In this document: positions 8,632-17,409 of the stretch, one piece after another
How the letters are laid out: each line of letters begins with the position of its first letter
Numbering within the stretch: position 1 is the stretch's first letter
Assembly: GCF_003986935.1 (NCBI RefSeq)
Contig: NZ_RJZE01000003.1
Coordinates: 124,001-188,000, forward strand
DNA length: 64,000 bases
Direction of reading: 5' to 3'
From: Paraburkholderia kururiensis JCM 10599 = LMG 19447
Lineage (GTDB): Bacteria; Pseudomonadota; Gammaproteobacteria; Burkholderiales; Burkholderiaceae
Position numbers and translations under genes: made by a program
Notes under the pieces: model-generated
The model's database searches: none
What the model was told of the DNA's origin: nothing
What the model saw: only the letters and a program-made list of their open reading frames with translations

Positions 8632-9810
8632 GTGAAATACATTGCCCTGCCCTCGCTGTCGTTGACCATGTTCGCCATGAGCGCCGCCATGCTCGCCGCC
8701 AGCGGCGTCGCTCATGCGCAAAGCAGCGTCACGCTGTACGGCGTCATCGACGAATCGCTCGAATACGTGAGCAACGCCGGCGGTCCCGGCGCCGCGGGCG
8801 CGCAGCGCCGCTACGGGCTCGACAACAGCGCGGTCGGCGTCAGCCTCTGGGGTCTCAAGGGCAAGGAAGATCTCGGCGGAGGCCTCGCCGCGCTGTTCCA
8901 GCTCGAAAGCGGCTTCAACACGACCAACGGTTCGGTCAGCGGCCAGCAGCCCGCCGCCTCGCTCTTCAGCCGCGATGCGTTCGTCGGCCTGTCGTCGGAG
9001 CGTTTCGGCACGCTGACCTTCGGCCGCCAGTACGACGCCGTGACCGACATGGTGCAGCCCTTGACCGGCGACATGTGGGGCGCGTCGGCATTCGCGACGC
9101 CGGGCGACGTCGACAACAACGACGACGGCACGGTGGTCAACAACGCGGTGAAGTACGTGTCGCCGGTGTTCGCCGGGCTGCAGATGGAAGGCGAATACGC
9201 GTTCGGCGGCGTGGCGGGCGCGACGGGCGCGGGCCAGTCGTGGTCGGTCGCGGCGACCGGCACCACCGGCGGCCTGACCGTGGCGGCCGGCTACTTTCGC
9301 GCGAGCTACAACCAACTGACCGGCAACTGGTCGAGCGCCACCGCCCAGCCGCTGCTCGGCGGCGCGCTCGGTTACGATCCGGCCTCGTATCGCTCGGCCG
9401 GCATCGCGCAGGCCGCCGTGCAGTACGCGACGGGCCCGTACACCGTCAGCGTGCGCTACAGCAACGCGCAGTATCACGGCGCAAACGGTGCGCCGTCGGT
9501 GCACTTCAACGTGGGCGCCGCGCTGTTCCAGTACCAGGCGACGCAGGCGTGGACGCTCGGGCTCGGCTATGCCTACGTGCACGGCAGCGCGCCGGCGGCC
9601 GTGCAAGGCGTCGATCCATCCGCGACAGCGGCCTCGATCCATCAGATTTCGGCGGGCGCGCAGTACGCCCTGTCGAAGCGCACGACGCTCTATGCGGTGG
9701 GCGCGTACCAGCACGCGAGCGGCGCGCTCGCATCGGCCGGCGACATGTACTACACGTCGAGCAACGGCGCGCAGGTCATCGCCAACCTCGGCATCCTGCA
9801 CCGGTTCTGA
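8632..9810 (+). CDS. Gram-negative general porin (Burkholderia OmpC-like)
   Basis: A 392-residue outer membrane porin. The GTG start at 8632 is preceded by CGGAGA and opens a classical signal peptide ending at about residue 29 (GVAHA, then QSSVTLYGVIDESL). The mature N-terminus SVTLYGVID, the internal LGTLTFGRQYD-type segment (residues near 122-133) and the terminal phenylalanine in NLGILHRF, needed for Bam-dependent assembly, are hallmarks of the family. It would admit small solutes; co-location with a permease suggests a matched uptake pair. A strong terminator follows. Confidence 0.93.
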   Translation: MKYIALPSLSLTMFAMSAAMLAASGVAHAQSSVTLYGVIDESLEYVSNAGGPGAAGAQRRYGLDNSAVGVSLWGLKGKEDLGGGLAALFQLESGFNTTNGSVSGQQPAASLFSRDAFVGLSSERFGTLTFGRQYDAVTDMVQPLTGDMWGASAFATPGDVDNNDDGTVVNNAVKYVSPVFAGLQMEGEYAFGGVAGATGAGQSWSVAATGTTGGLTVAAGYFRASYNQLTGNWSSATAQPLLGGALGYDPASYRSAGIAQAAVQYATGPYTVSVRYSNAQYHGANGAPSVHFNVGAALFQYQATQAWTLGLGYAYVHGSAPAAVQGVDPSATAASIHQISAGAQYALSKRTTLYAVGAYQHASGALASAGDMYYTSSNGAQVIANLGILHRF

Positions 9811-9880
9811 AAAGTCCGGCGATACCGCTGCGTCCGCTCACGGGGCGTCGGGTGTCCATGCCTGCCGCCCCGAGAAAGGC

Positions 9881-9906
9881 AAAGCCCGGCCGCCTGGCCG
9901 GGCTTT
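9881..9906. terminator. Strong bidirectional hairpin terminator
   Basis: AAAGCCCGGCC-GCCT-GGCCGGGCTTT: an 11-bp perfect stem with a four-base loop and A/T ends on both strands, placed between the convergent porin and PAS genes. Confidence 0.85.
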
Positions 9907-9918
9907 CGCTATCCGGAC

Positions 9919-10686
9919 TCAGCACGTGCTATCGCGATAGCCCGGCCGCACCTCGAAGATCACGCCCTCCACGCCCAGCACTTCGCCGCTCGCCGAATAA
10001 ATGCCGACGCCGGTTTCCCACACGCGCTTGATCTGTCCATCTGCGCAGCAGATGCGATAGCGCAGTTCGAACACGCCTCGCACCGCCAGCGCTTCCTGCA
10101 CGCTGCCCCACACGTAGTCGGCGTCGTCGGGCACGATCAGCTTGCCGAAGGTATGTTCCTGGCTGTCGAGAAACCACTGACGGGAATAGCCGGTCACGTT
10201 CTCGCAGCCCGCGCTGACGAACTCCATTGTCCAGAGCCGGTTGTTGCGGCCGCGATAGACCATTCCCGGAATGTTGTCGAGCAGGCCCAGCGCGCTACGC
10301 AGATGCGCCTGCGCCGACGTCTCGCGCCGCCGGTCCGCGGTAATGTCCGACAGCGCGACGAAGAAACGGTCATCGGCCACACGCACGGAAACGTCGTACC
10401 ACAGCAGCCCGCCGTCCGGATGAACCAGTCTCAGCCGCTCCCGTGCCGTGCCGGCGACGCCGGCCTTCGAACGCTGCAGCATGGCGCACCAGACGCACCG
10501 GTCTTCCGGATGAACGTAATCGGTCATCAGCGTATCCGCGGCCGGTGCCTCTATCGCTTCCACCCATGCCGGATTGCAGCCCTCAATCCGGCCCTCAGCC
10601 GACACGCGGATCAGCGAGACCGGAAACACGTCCGCATCGAGTCTCTCGCCGCGCAGGCGTTCCATGATTTCGCTCTCACGACTCAT
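9919..10686 (-). CDS. Tandem PAS-domain sensory protein without output domain
   Basis: A 255-residue cytoplasmic protein with two PAS domains: the first about residues 15-130 (VSAEGRIEGCNPAWVEAIEAPA...FVALSDITADRR), the second about 130-250 (LDNIPGMVYRGRNNRLWTMEFVSAGCENVTGYSRQWF...YRICCADGQIKRVWETGVGIYSASGEVLGVEGVIFEV). No kinase, GGDEF or HTH domain follows. ATG 10686 overlaps the end of the response regulator gene by 11 bases, so it is the third gene of the kinase-regulator operon. It may add a sensory input to the adjacent two-component system; that role is inferred only from position. Confidence 0.8.
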   Translation of the reverse strand: MSRESEIMERLRGERLDADVFPVSLIRVSAEGRIEGCNPAWVEAIEAPAADTLMTDYVHPEDRCVWCAMLQRSKAGVAGTARERLRLVHPDGGLLWYDVSVRVADDRFFVALSDITADRRRETSAQAHLRSALGLLDNIPGMVYRGRNNRLWTMEFVSAGCENVTGYSRQWFLDSQEHTFGKLIVPDDADYVWGSVQEALAVRGVFELRYRICCADGQIKRVWETGVGIYSASGEVLGVEGVIFEVRPGYRDSTC

Positions 10687-11347
10687 CGCCACTCTTCCCC
10701 AACTGCGGCCCCATCCCGCTTCGATGCACCGATGCAGCAAGTTCGAGCCGGCTTCTCACACCCAGCTTGCGCAGCAGGTTTTTCACGTACACCTTCACTG
10801 TTCCCTCGCTAATACCCAGTTCGCGCGCGATCTGCTTGTTGCTCATGCCCTCTGCGATCAGCGCGAGCGTCTGTCCTTCACGGCCGGTCAGGTCCGACAC
10901 CCGGAGCGGCTCCGCGTCGTCGCCCGCTGCGCGCGTCTGCGCGAGCAGACGCACCAGCTCGTCGTCGAACACCACCACGCCCTGCATGCAACTGCGCACG
11001 TACGCGAGCAGCGCCTCGGGCTCCGACTCCTTCAGCATGTAGCCGTTCGCCCCGAGGCGAATGGCGCCGATCAGTTCGTCCCGGCTCATCTCCGCGCTCA
11101 ACAGCACCTTCACGCAATCCAGTTCCAGTTGCTGCAACTCGTCGAGCACCTGCAACCCGTTCAGGCCCGGCATGTGCAGATCGATCAGCACCAGCGCGGG
11201 CCTCAGCTCGCATGCCAGCGAGACGCCCTGACGCCCGCTCGATGCGTCGCCCACGACGCGGAACTCGCCGGTCGAATTGAAGAATTCCGCCAGCCCTCGA
11301 CGAAACAGCGGGTGATCGTCGATCAGCAGCATGGTCGTCGGGCTCAT
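10676..11347 (-). CDS. NarL/FixJ-family response regulator
   Basis: A 223-residue response regulator. The receiver domain (about 5-120) has the acidic pair DD near residue 10, the phospho-acceptor aspartate at about 56 in LVLIDLHMPGLNG, and KE in the MLKES region. The LuxR-type HTH (about 150-215) reads LTGREGQTLALIAEGMSNKQIARELGISEGTVKVYVKNLLRKLGV. ATG 11347 overlaps the kinase stop (TGATG), coupling translation. It probably controls the divergent dmm-tmm-tdm operon, whose leader contains NarL-like heptamers and a separate inverted repeat. Confidence 0.93.
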   Translation of the reverse strand: MSPTTMLLIDDHPLFRRGLAEFFNSTGEFRVVGDASSGRQGVSLACELRPALVLIDLHMPGLNGLQVLDELQQLELDCVKVLLSAEMSRDELIGAIRLGANGYMLKESEPEALLAYVRSCMQGVVVFDDELVRLLAQTRAAGDDAEPLRVSDLTGREGQTLALIAEGMSNKQIARELGISEGTVKVYVKNLLRKLGVRSRLELAASVHRSGMGPQLGKSGDES

Positions 11348-12492
11348 CAACGAACCTCCTTCGCAGACAAGCTGCCGGGCACGAACAGATTCACGCAGGT
11401 TCCTCCGTCCGTGCCGCTGCCGAACTCGAGCGTGGCGCCGATCGCCTGTGCGCGTTCGCGCAGGATGGTCAGCCCATAGTGATTCTCTGCAACCGAGGCA
11501 CAGCCGAGGCCGACGCCGTCGTCCATCACGGACACGTGGAACCCTCCCTCACCGTCGCGCAGCACGACCCACGCATGATTGGCCTGAGCATGGCGAACGA
11601 CATTGGACAACGCCTCGCGGACGATCTGCAGGATGTGCAGTTCGACCCCAGGTTCGAGACGCAGATGCGGCAGGCGATTGTCCAGTTCCAGCACCACGCC
11701 GCACCGGCGCGAAAACTCCACGATCGAATCGGCCAGCGCCTGCTGGAGAGAACGTCCGTCGAGCGTCAGTCTCGCGCTCGTGATGAGTTCGCGTACCTGG
11801 CGTTGCAGCCGCGTCGTGAGCGCGCGAATCTCCACCAGAAGCGGATCGTGGCGCGCGCCCTGTTGCGGCAGGCGGGCCACCAGCAGCGACAGGAAGCCGA
11901 GCTGCTGCGCAACCGAATCGTGCAGTTCGCGCGTCAACGCCTCCGCCTCGCCGACACCGCGGCCTGCTGTGCCCACTGTGCCCGCCGTCCTGCCTGCCGC
12001 GAGTTCGAGCGCACGCTCGACCATGTTCACGACGCGATCGATATCGTCCAGCACCCCGGGCTCGGCAGGAGCCGGCACGTCCAGCACCAGCACGACATCG
12101 GCGAGCTTACGTACGGCCCTCATGAAACCGGTCGACGGGCTGCAATCGGGACACCATCCGGCTGGCGCGCGCGCGGCCTTGCTGAACTGGCAGTGCGCCC
12201 CCTGCGTGCAGCACGCCGCCGCATCCTGCGTCGATTCATGGCGATCGCGTCCGCTTCCCGCCAGCTCGATACGGCTTCCCGGCAAGACGTTCCTCAAACC
12301 ACAAGCCAGAACCTGCAACGCCGTGGCCTGTCCGGAATCGCTCAACAACTCCGCGAGGCACGCCAGCAATACGTCACGGAAACGCGCCGCTACCGGCGTG
12401 TTTCCGGCAGCCGGACAAGCATCACCGACCAGACTGGCATCCGCGATCACAGGGCATCCGCTTCGGATTGAAAAAACGGCTGCATCAAGCAA
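11347..12492 (-). CDS. NarX-type sensor histidine kinase with cysteine-rich N-terminus
   Basis: A 381-residue HisKA_3 kinase. Phospho-acceptor H191 is in ELHDSVAQQLGFL, and the ATPase N and G boxes are in REALSNVVRHAQANH and DDGVGLG. No transmembrane helix is evident, so it should be soluble. The sensory half has clustered cysteines (C94, C95, C101, C114, C117), which could bind metal, an Fe-S cluster or haem, or act as a redox switch. Start is a TTG at 12492 with AAAGG at suitable spacing; a later start cannot be excluded. Operon with the response regulator and PAS protein, divergent from the dmm operon. Confidence 0.85.
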   Translation of the reverse strand: MLDAAVFSIRSGCPVIADASLVGDACPAAGNTPVAARFRDVLLACLAELLSDSGQATALQVLACGLRNVLPGSRIELAGSGRDRHESTQDAAACCTQGAHCQFSKAARAPAGWCPDCSPSTGFMRAVRKLADVVLVLDVPAPAEPGVLDDIDRVVNMVERALELAAGRTAGTVGTAGRGVGEAEALTRELHDSVAQQLGFLSLLVARLPQQGARHDPLLVEIRALTTRLQRQVRELITSARLTLDGRSLQQALADSIVEFSRRCGVVLELDNRLPHLRLEPGVELHILQIVREALSNVVRHAQANHAWVVLRDGEGGFHVSVMDDGVGLGCASVAENHYGLTILRERAQAIGATLEFGSGTDGGTCVNLFVPGSLSAKEVR

Positions 12493-12504
12493 GTTTCGCG
12501 CCTT

Positions 12505-12523
12505 TGTCCGCTTGCGACGGACA
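12505..12523. promoter_or_regulatory. Inverted repeat in the kinase/dmmA divergent region
   Basis: TGTCCG-N7-CGGACA is a perfect 6+6 inverted repeat 13 bases upstream of the kinase start and about 225 bases upstream of dmmA. It is a plausible operator for the divergent promoters. Confidence 0.4.
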
Positions 12524-12525
12524 TT

Positions 12526-12546
12526 TACCTCTTTCTGGATACCTCG
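12526..12546 (+). promoter_or_regulatory. Two NarL-like heptamers upstream of the dmm operon
   Basis: TACCTCT at 12526-12532 fits the NarL heptamer consensus TACYYMT and TACCTCG at 12540-12546 differs at the last base. They are direct repeats 14 bases apart. Because the adjacent regulator is NarL-type, these are candidate binding sites for it; orientation differs from the classical inverted 7-2-7 arrangement. Confidence 0.3.
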
Positions 12547-12746
12547 TCTTCCGGATTGATGGCTGATTACTGTCGAGAAACCATGTTTCCCAACAAGAAA
12601 TGAGCACGTGCGCTCAGCAGGCCGTCCGCAGAGCGCCCACGAATGAATACGCGTGCTCGTTCATGGGACAGGCGATGCACTTTTTTTGAACCTGGCCGGC
12701 CACGCGTGCACCGCGGCGCGCGGCATCCACCCTTGCGAGACATGTC

Positions 12747-13334
12747 ATGTCGATCAGCCCTCTGGATCATCCGCATAGCGTTCCGCGCTATGCCGCCTTG
12801 CAGCTCGATGCATCGGGAACAGCCCATCTGCTGGTGGCGCAGGCTGAAGCGTTGAGCGAGCAGGCGGCATTCGCTGCGCAACTGTCCGGCAACGCGCAGG
12901 CGAGCGCGCTCGTGCTGGGCGCATCCGCTGAACCAGGCGAACCAGGCAAACCAGGCGCTCAGGTCGGCGTCACGGCGCAATACGTCCGGCAGCAGGACGA
13001 ACTCGAAGATGCCGTTCGCCAGACACTGGCCGCCGCCTCGGTCGGCACGCGCCTTTACCTGTGCGGTACCGAAGCCTTCATCTGGCGCGTGCGCCGGATC
13101 GCCGCCGCAGCCGGCATGCGTGCGGAAGAGATGCGCGCATCGGTGCATGGGGCGTCTCGAAACGTCTATTGCGTGCACTGCGGCGAGACGCACGGCTATC
13201 CATCGAACGACGAAGTGATCTGCGCCGGCTGCGGCCTGCGCCTCGCCGTGCGCCAGCATTTTTCGCAGGCACTCGGCGCGTACTTCGGCGCGTGCGCAAA
13301 TCCCGATCATCCCTACGCGGAGAACCAACCATGA
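12747..13334 (+). CDS. dmmA: Dimethylamine monooxygenase subunit DmmA-like
   Basis: A 195-residue protein resembling the small DmmA family of dimethylamine monooxygenase. A C-terminal zinc-ribbon-like motif has C142-x2-C145 and C159-x2-C162 (YCVHCGETHGYPSNDEVICAGCG), with a NYCVHC-type core and a FGACANPDHPY tail. DMA monooxygenase converts dimethylamine with O2 and NADPH to methylamine and formaldehyde. It overlaps dmmB by four bases and opens the operon dmmABCD-purU-folD-tmm-tdm. Residues around 62-70 contain a GEPGEPGKPG stretch encoded by a 9-base repeat that looks like a recent expansion. Confidence 0.8.
   Translation: MSISPLDHPHSVPRYAALQLDASGTAHLLVAQAEALSEQAAFAAQLSGNAQASALVLGASAEPGEPGKPGAQVGVTAQYVRQQDELEDAVRQTLAAASVGTRLYLCGTEAFIWRVRRIAAAAGMRAEEMRASVHGASRNVYCVHCGETHGYPSNDEVICAGCGLRLAVRQHFSQALGAYFGACANPDHPYAENQP
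12930..12956 (+). repeat. 9-base in-frame repeat, three copies, inside dmmA
   Basis: GAACCAGGC occurs twice followed by AAACCAGGC, adding a proline-glycine-rich linker to DmmA without shifting the frame. Confidence 0.8.
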
Positions 13335-14266
13335 ATACGCTCGATGTTCGCGTCTGCGCGATCCGCTCGCTGACACCCGTGATCCGCGAACTGACGCTCG
13401 AGCCGGTCCACGCCGGGTTGCCGCCCTTCTCGGCGGGCAGTCACATCCAGCTCTGGATGAACGACGGCACGCGCACCATCCGCAATGCCTACTCGCTGCT
13501 CGGCGACCCGATGGACCGCCGGACCTGGCGCATTGCCGTGCGTCGGCAGGAACGCTCGCGCGGCGGCTCCGCCTTCGTGCACGAACGCATTCATGCCGGC
13601 ATGACGCTGCGCGTGACGGCGCCGGCCAATCTGTTCGCGCTCAATGCGACGTGCCGGACTCACATTCTTGTCGCAGGCGGAATCGGCATCACGCCGTTCC
13701 TCGCGCACATTGCCGAACTCGAACGCAGCGGCGCCGACTTTGAACTGCACTACGCCTGTCGCCCCGGCCTGACCGATGCCTATCTCGCCGATCTGTCGGC
13801 GCGACTCGGCACGCGCCTGCACAGCTACGACGGCAGCGAGCGCGTATTCGACGCGCGGCGCGTACTCGCCGGCCGGCCGCTCGGTGCGCACGTCTATGTC
13901 TGCGGCCCCGAACGCCTGCTGGCCGACGTGCGCAACACTGCACGCGCGCTCGGCTGGCCCGAAAGCCGGGTGCACTGGGAAGCGTTCGTGGCCGCCGCCC
14001 CGGGCACACCCTTTACCGCGCAACTCGGGCGCAGCGCACGCAGCATCGACGTCGCGTCGGACCAGAGCCTGCTCGAAGCGCTCGAAAGCGCCGGCCTCCA
14101 TGTTCCGAACCTGTGCCGCGGCGGCGTATGCGGCCAGTGCGCGACACGGTACACCGACGGCGAGGTCGAGCACCGCGACGCGTATCTCACAACAGAGGAA
14201 CGCGCGACCCATCTGATGCCCTGCGTCTCGCGTGCGTGTGGCCGAACCCTGACACTCGATCTCTGA
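13331..14266 (+). CDS. dmmB: Dimethylamine monooxygenase reductase subunit DmmB-like (flavin / 2Fe-2S)
   Basis: A 311-residue reductase of the phthalate dioxygenase reductase/VanB type. A flavin-binding barrel at the N-terminus is followed by an NAD(P)H-binding domain (ILVAGGIGITPFLAHI), and a plant-type 2Fe-2S ferredoxin domain is at the C-terminus with ligands C262, C267, C270 and C298 (CRGGVCGQC ... PCVS). It passes electrons from NAD(P)H to the oxygenase component. ATG 13331 overlaps the dmmA stop; the longer upstream open frame is a shadow. Confidence 0.87.
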   Translation: MNTLDVRVCAIRSLTPVIRELTLEPVHAGLPPFSAGSHIQLWMNDGTRTIRNAYSLLGDPMDRRTWRIAVRRQERSRGGSAFVHERIHAGMTLRVTAPANLFALNATCRTHILVAGGIGITPFLAHIAELERSGADFELHYACRPGLTDAYLADLSARLGTRLHSYDGSERVFDARRVLAGRPLGAHVYVCGPERLLADVRNTARALGWPESRVHWEAFVAAAPGTPFTAQLGRSARSIDVASDQSLLEALESAGLHVPNLCRGGVCGQCATRYTDGEVEHRDAYLTTEERATHLMPCVSRACGRTLTLDL

Positions 14267-14276
14267 GAGCCGAACC

Positions 14277-15287
14277 ATGAGCCTGCCCATCGAATCCGTC
14301 GAAACGTATCGCGACGACTTCACGTTTCGCAACAGCGAACGGGCCATTGCCCGCTTTCCCTTCCCGTTTCCCGAGGACAACTACATGTACTCGGTCAACA
14401 TCGAGCCGGCTGTCTCGCGCAACCCCGGTTCGGTCTTCGAGCATAACTTCGACATCGACGAACACTACCGCGCGGAAGTGGCCGAACGCGCCATCGTGCT
14501 CGAACAGGACCCGCGCCGGTGCATCGTGATGCCGCATATGGAAACGGCCTCGTGGGACGCGCTCGACATGATCATGCATCACCTCGCGGCCGACTACCCC
14601 GCGTGGTTCGCGCTCGAATGCGACGGGGACCGCTGGCACTGGACCAACCGTCCACTGAACATTCAGCAAACCTTCACGTTCGGCGACGCAGCGACGCTGC
14701 CCTGCCCGCCGCTCGAATACATCATGCGGCAGACCCAGGGCGACATGGCGCTGCTCGATCAGCGCGACGGCGATCTGTTCATGGATGCCGGCGTGATTAC
14801 CGGCCCGGCGGACTGGTCGCTCGCGTTCGATGCCGGCATGAGCTTCAGGCAGTGGCACTCGCCGGTTCCGCTCGCGCACCAGGCCGGCATCTTCGAGCGG
14901 GCGCTCAAATACCTGCTCGCGATCCAGCCCGGCAGCCCGGTGCGCCGGCTGAACTGGACGCTCACCATCCATCCGCGCCTCGATACCTCGTCGGAAACCT
15001 CGCACCTGTGGGGCAGCGAGCGCGGCCACGTCACGCCGGAAAACGTAGGCGACATCGTGCACCTGCGCGTCGAGCTGCAGTTCATGGCCCGCCTGCCGCG
15101 CAGCCATGCGCTGATGTTCGGCATCCGCACCTTTCTATGCAGCATGGCCGACCTCGCGACCAACCCCGAGTGGGCGCGCCGCCTGCACCGCGTGATGCGC
15201 GACCTGCCCGACCCGATCGCCGAATACAAGGGCATATCGCGGTACCGCACAACGTTGGTGGACTGGCTGAGCCAGTTCGACAGGTAA
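14277..15287 (+). CDS. dmmC: Haem-dependent oxidative N-demethylase family protein, DmmC-like (DUF3445)
   Basis: A 336-residue member of the DUF3445 haem-dependent oxidative N-demethylase family, the likely oxygen-activating subunit of dimethylamine monooxygenase. Recognisable blocks are the RFPFPFPEDNYMYSVNIEP start, LALQEDPRR-type and MPHMETASWDALDMIMHHLAADYP segments, FMDAGVITGPADWSLAFDAGMSF and HLRVELQFMARLPRSHALMFGIRTFL. Full family length. It lies 10 bases after dmmB. Subunit letters follow the dmmDABC literature naming as remembered and may be permuted in some annotations. Confidence 0.85.
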   Translation: MSLPIESVETYRDDFTFRNSERAIARFPFPFPEDNYMYSVNIEPAVSRNPGSVFEHNFDIDEHYRAEVAERAIVLEQDPRRCIVMPHMETASWDALDMIMHHLAADYPAWFALECDGDRWHWTNRPLNIQQTFTFGDAATLPCPPLEYIMRQTQGDMALLDQRDGDLFMDAGVITGPADWSLAFDAGMSFRQWHSPVPLAHQAGIFERALKYLLAIQPGSPVRRLNWTLTIHPRLDTSSETSHLWGSERGHVTPENVGDIVHLRVELQFMARLPRSHALMFGIRTFLCSMADLATNPEWARRLHRVMRDLPDPIAEYKGISRYRTTLVDWLSQFDR

Positions 15288-15336
15288 GCACCGTGCAGGA
15301 CATTCAACCCATCATCTTCTTGTCGGAGCATTCAGC

Positions 15337-16467
15337 ATGGCAACTTCCTGGCGCATTTCCGCACTCGCCGACCGTCACCGCGCACTCGGCTCGAACCTCG
15401 AAGACTGGAACGGCATGGGAACGGCGTGGACCTACTCCAGCGATCTCGCCGACCACCACGAGGCCATCCGCACCCGCGCGGGACTGATGGACGTCTCGGG
15501 CCTGAAGAAGGTCCACTACGTCGGCCCGCACGCGCAAAGCCTGCTGGACTGGGCGACCACGCGCGACATCGGCAAGCTCTATCCGGGCAAGTCGGTCTAC
15601 GCCGCTATCCTCAACGAGGAAGGCAGGTTCATCGACGACTGCATCGTCTATCGCACGGGTCCCAATGCGTTCATGGTCGTGCACGGTTCGGGAACGGGCT
15701 ATGAACGCCTCGTCCGTTCTGCTTACGGACGGCAGGTTGCCGTGTTGTTCGACGACGATCTGCACGATCTGTCGCTGCAAGGCCCGGCAGCAGTCGACTT
15801 CCTTGCCGAATACGTCCCCGGCATTCGCGACCTGCCGTACTTCCACCACGTGCAGACCCGCCTGTTCGGGCGGCCGGTGACGATCTCCCGCACGGGCTAT
15901 ACCGGCGAGCGCGGCTACGAAATCTTCTGCAAGGCTGCGGATGCCCCGCTGATCTGGGACACCATCCTGGAAAAAGGCCAGCCGCTCGGCATCATCCCGT
16001 GCGCGTTCACGGCACTCGACTGGTTGCGTGTCGAAAGCTACCTGCTGTTCTATCCGTACGACAACTCGGAAATGTATCCCTTCGCCGACGAAAAGGCCGG
16101 CGACACGCTGTGGGAACTCGGCCTCGACTTCACTGTTTCGCCGGGCAAGACCGAATTCTGCGGCGCGACCGAACACTTCCGTCTCCAGGGGCGCGAGCGC
16201 TTCCGGATTTTCGGCATCGAGATCGACTCGCAAAAAGCCAGCGCGGGAGGCGACACGCTCTGGCACGACGGCAGGCAGGTCGGCGTCGTGACCTGCGGGA
16301 TGTACTCGCGTCTGACCGGGCGCTCTCTCGCGATCGCGCGGCTCGACGTCCCGCAGGCGGTACCGGGCACGCCGCTCGTGGTGAGGGGCAGCATCGAAGC
16401 CACGGCCCGCGCCGCGGCGCTGCCGTTCGACGATCCGGAAAAGAAGAAACGCACCGCGATCGGCTAG
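15337..16467 (+). CDS. dmmD: GcvT-like tetrahydrofolate-dependent methyl/formaldehyde transferase, DmmD-like
   Basis: A 376-residue aminomethyltransferase (GcvT) family protein with the folate-binding YTGERGYEIFC motif (residues about 188-198) and the C-terminal barrel ending LPFDDPEKKKRTAIG. In dmm operons this protein is thought to couple formaldehyde released from dimethylamine to tetrahydrofolate, giving methylene-THF. Close relatives of its domain form the C-terminal half of Tdm encoded 5 kb downstream. Position between dmmC and purU/folD supports the one-carbon role. Confidence 0.83.
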   Translation: MATSWRISALADRHRALGSNLEDWNGMGTAWTYSSDLADHHEAIRTRAGLMDVSGLKKVHYVGPHAQSLLDWATTRDIGKLYPGKSVYAAILNEEGRFIDDCIVYRTGPNAFMVVHGSGTGYERLVRSAYGRQVAVLFDDDLHDLSLQGPAAVDFLAEYVPGIRDLPYFHHVQTRLFGRPVTISRTGYTGERGYEIFCKAADAPLIWDTILEKGQPLGIIPCAFTALDWLRVESYLLFYPYDNSEMYPFADEKAGDTLWELGLDFTVSPGKTEFCGATEHFRLQGRERFRIFGIEIDSQKASAGGDTLWHDGRQVGVVTCGMYSRLTGRSLAIARLDVPQAVPGTPLVVRGSIEATARAAALPFDDPEKKKRTAIG

Positions 16468-16551
16468 GCGATTGCCCGCGTGCAAAAGACGCGCCCGGCC
16501 AGGCCGCGCGCGCCGCCCGGTTTTCCCTTCACATGGACTCAAGGACTCAGC

Positions 16552-17409
16552 GTGAGCCAGAACTACATTTTGACGGTGAGCTGCCCCGCCACATCCGGCA
16601 TCGTGGCAGCGGTCACCTCTTACCTTGCCGCGTCGCACTGCTATATCGGCGAACTCGCCCAGTTTGACGACGAGACCAGCGGCACGTTTTTCATGCGGGC
16701 GGTATTTCGCTTCAACGAAGGCGCCAAGAGCGACATCGATCGCGTGCGTCATGAATTCTCCAGCATTGCGAACGATTTCTCGATGCAATGGAAACTGACG
16801 AATGCCTCGGAGCCCATGAAGGTTCTCTTGATGGTCAGCAAGTTCGACCATTGCCTCGCCGACCTGCTTTATCGGCTGCACAAGGGCGAACTGCGCATAC
16901 GCATCACCGCGGTTGTCTCCAACCATCTGGACCTGCGCCCGATGGTGGAGCGCGAAGGCATCCGCTTCGTCTATCTGCCCGTCACGCCGGAAACGAAGGC
17001 CCGCCAGGAAGCCGATCTGCTGCACATCGTCGAGGAAACCGGCACGGAGCTGGTCGTGCTGGCCCGCTACATGCAGATTCTCTCCAACGATCTCTGCTCG
17101 AAGCTGGCCGGCCGCGCCATCAACATTCACCACTCGTTCCTGCCAGGCTTCAAGGGGGCGAGGCCGTATCACCAGGCGTTCGACCGCGGCGTCAAGCTGA
17201 TCGGCGCCACGGCCCACTACGTGACGTCCGATCTCGACGAAGGGCCGATCATCGAACAGGAAGTGCAGCGCGTGGACCACGTGCTCAAGCCCGACGATCT
17301 GGTAGCGATCGGCCGTGACACCGAAACCGTTGCCCTCTCGCGCGCCGTGAAATACCACACGGAGCACCGCGTATTCCTGAACCAGCACCGCACGGTGATC
17401 TTCCGATGA
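16552..17409 (+). CDS. purU: Formyltetrahydrofolate deformylase
   Basis: A 285-residue PurU: an N-terminal ACT-like domain ([21 protein letters not shown]) and a C-terminal formyl transferase domain with [42 protein letters not shown], including the catalytic His and Asp of that fold. It hydrolyses 10-formyl-THF to formate and THF, regenerating THF for the demethylases. GTG 16552 was chosen because AAGGA precedes it and the family begins here; the open frame extends further upstream. Translationally coupled to folD. Confidence 0.92.
   Translation: MSQNYILTVSCPATSGIVAAVTSYLAASHCYIGELAQFDDETSGTFFMRAVFRFNEGAKSDIDRVRHEFSSIANDFSMQWKLTNASEPMKVLLMVSKFDHCLADLLYRLHKGELRIRITAVVSNHLDLRPMVEREGIRFVYLPVTPETKARQEADLLHIVEETGTELVVLARYMQILSNDLCSKLAGRAINIHHSFLPGFKGARPYHQAFDRGVKLIGATAHYVTSDLDEGPIIEQEVQRVDHVLKPDDLVAIGRDTETVALSRAVKYHTEHRVFLNQHRTVIFR

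Noticed and set aside
8608-9801. Minus-strand open frame of 397 codons opposite the porin
   Set aside because: The porin on the plus strand has a signal peptide, conserved motifs and terminal Phe; the reverse frame is compositionally biased and unsupported.
12720-12740. Sigma-54-like sequence just before dmmA (CGGCATC...TTGC)
   Set aside because: Spacing is GG-N11-GC, one base too long, and it abuts the start codon, leaving no room for a leader.
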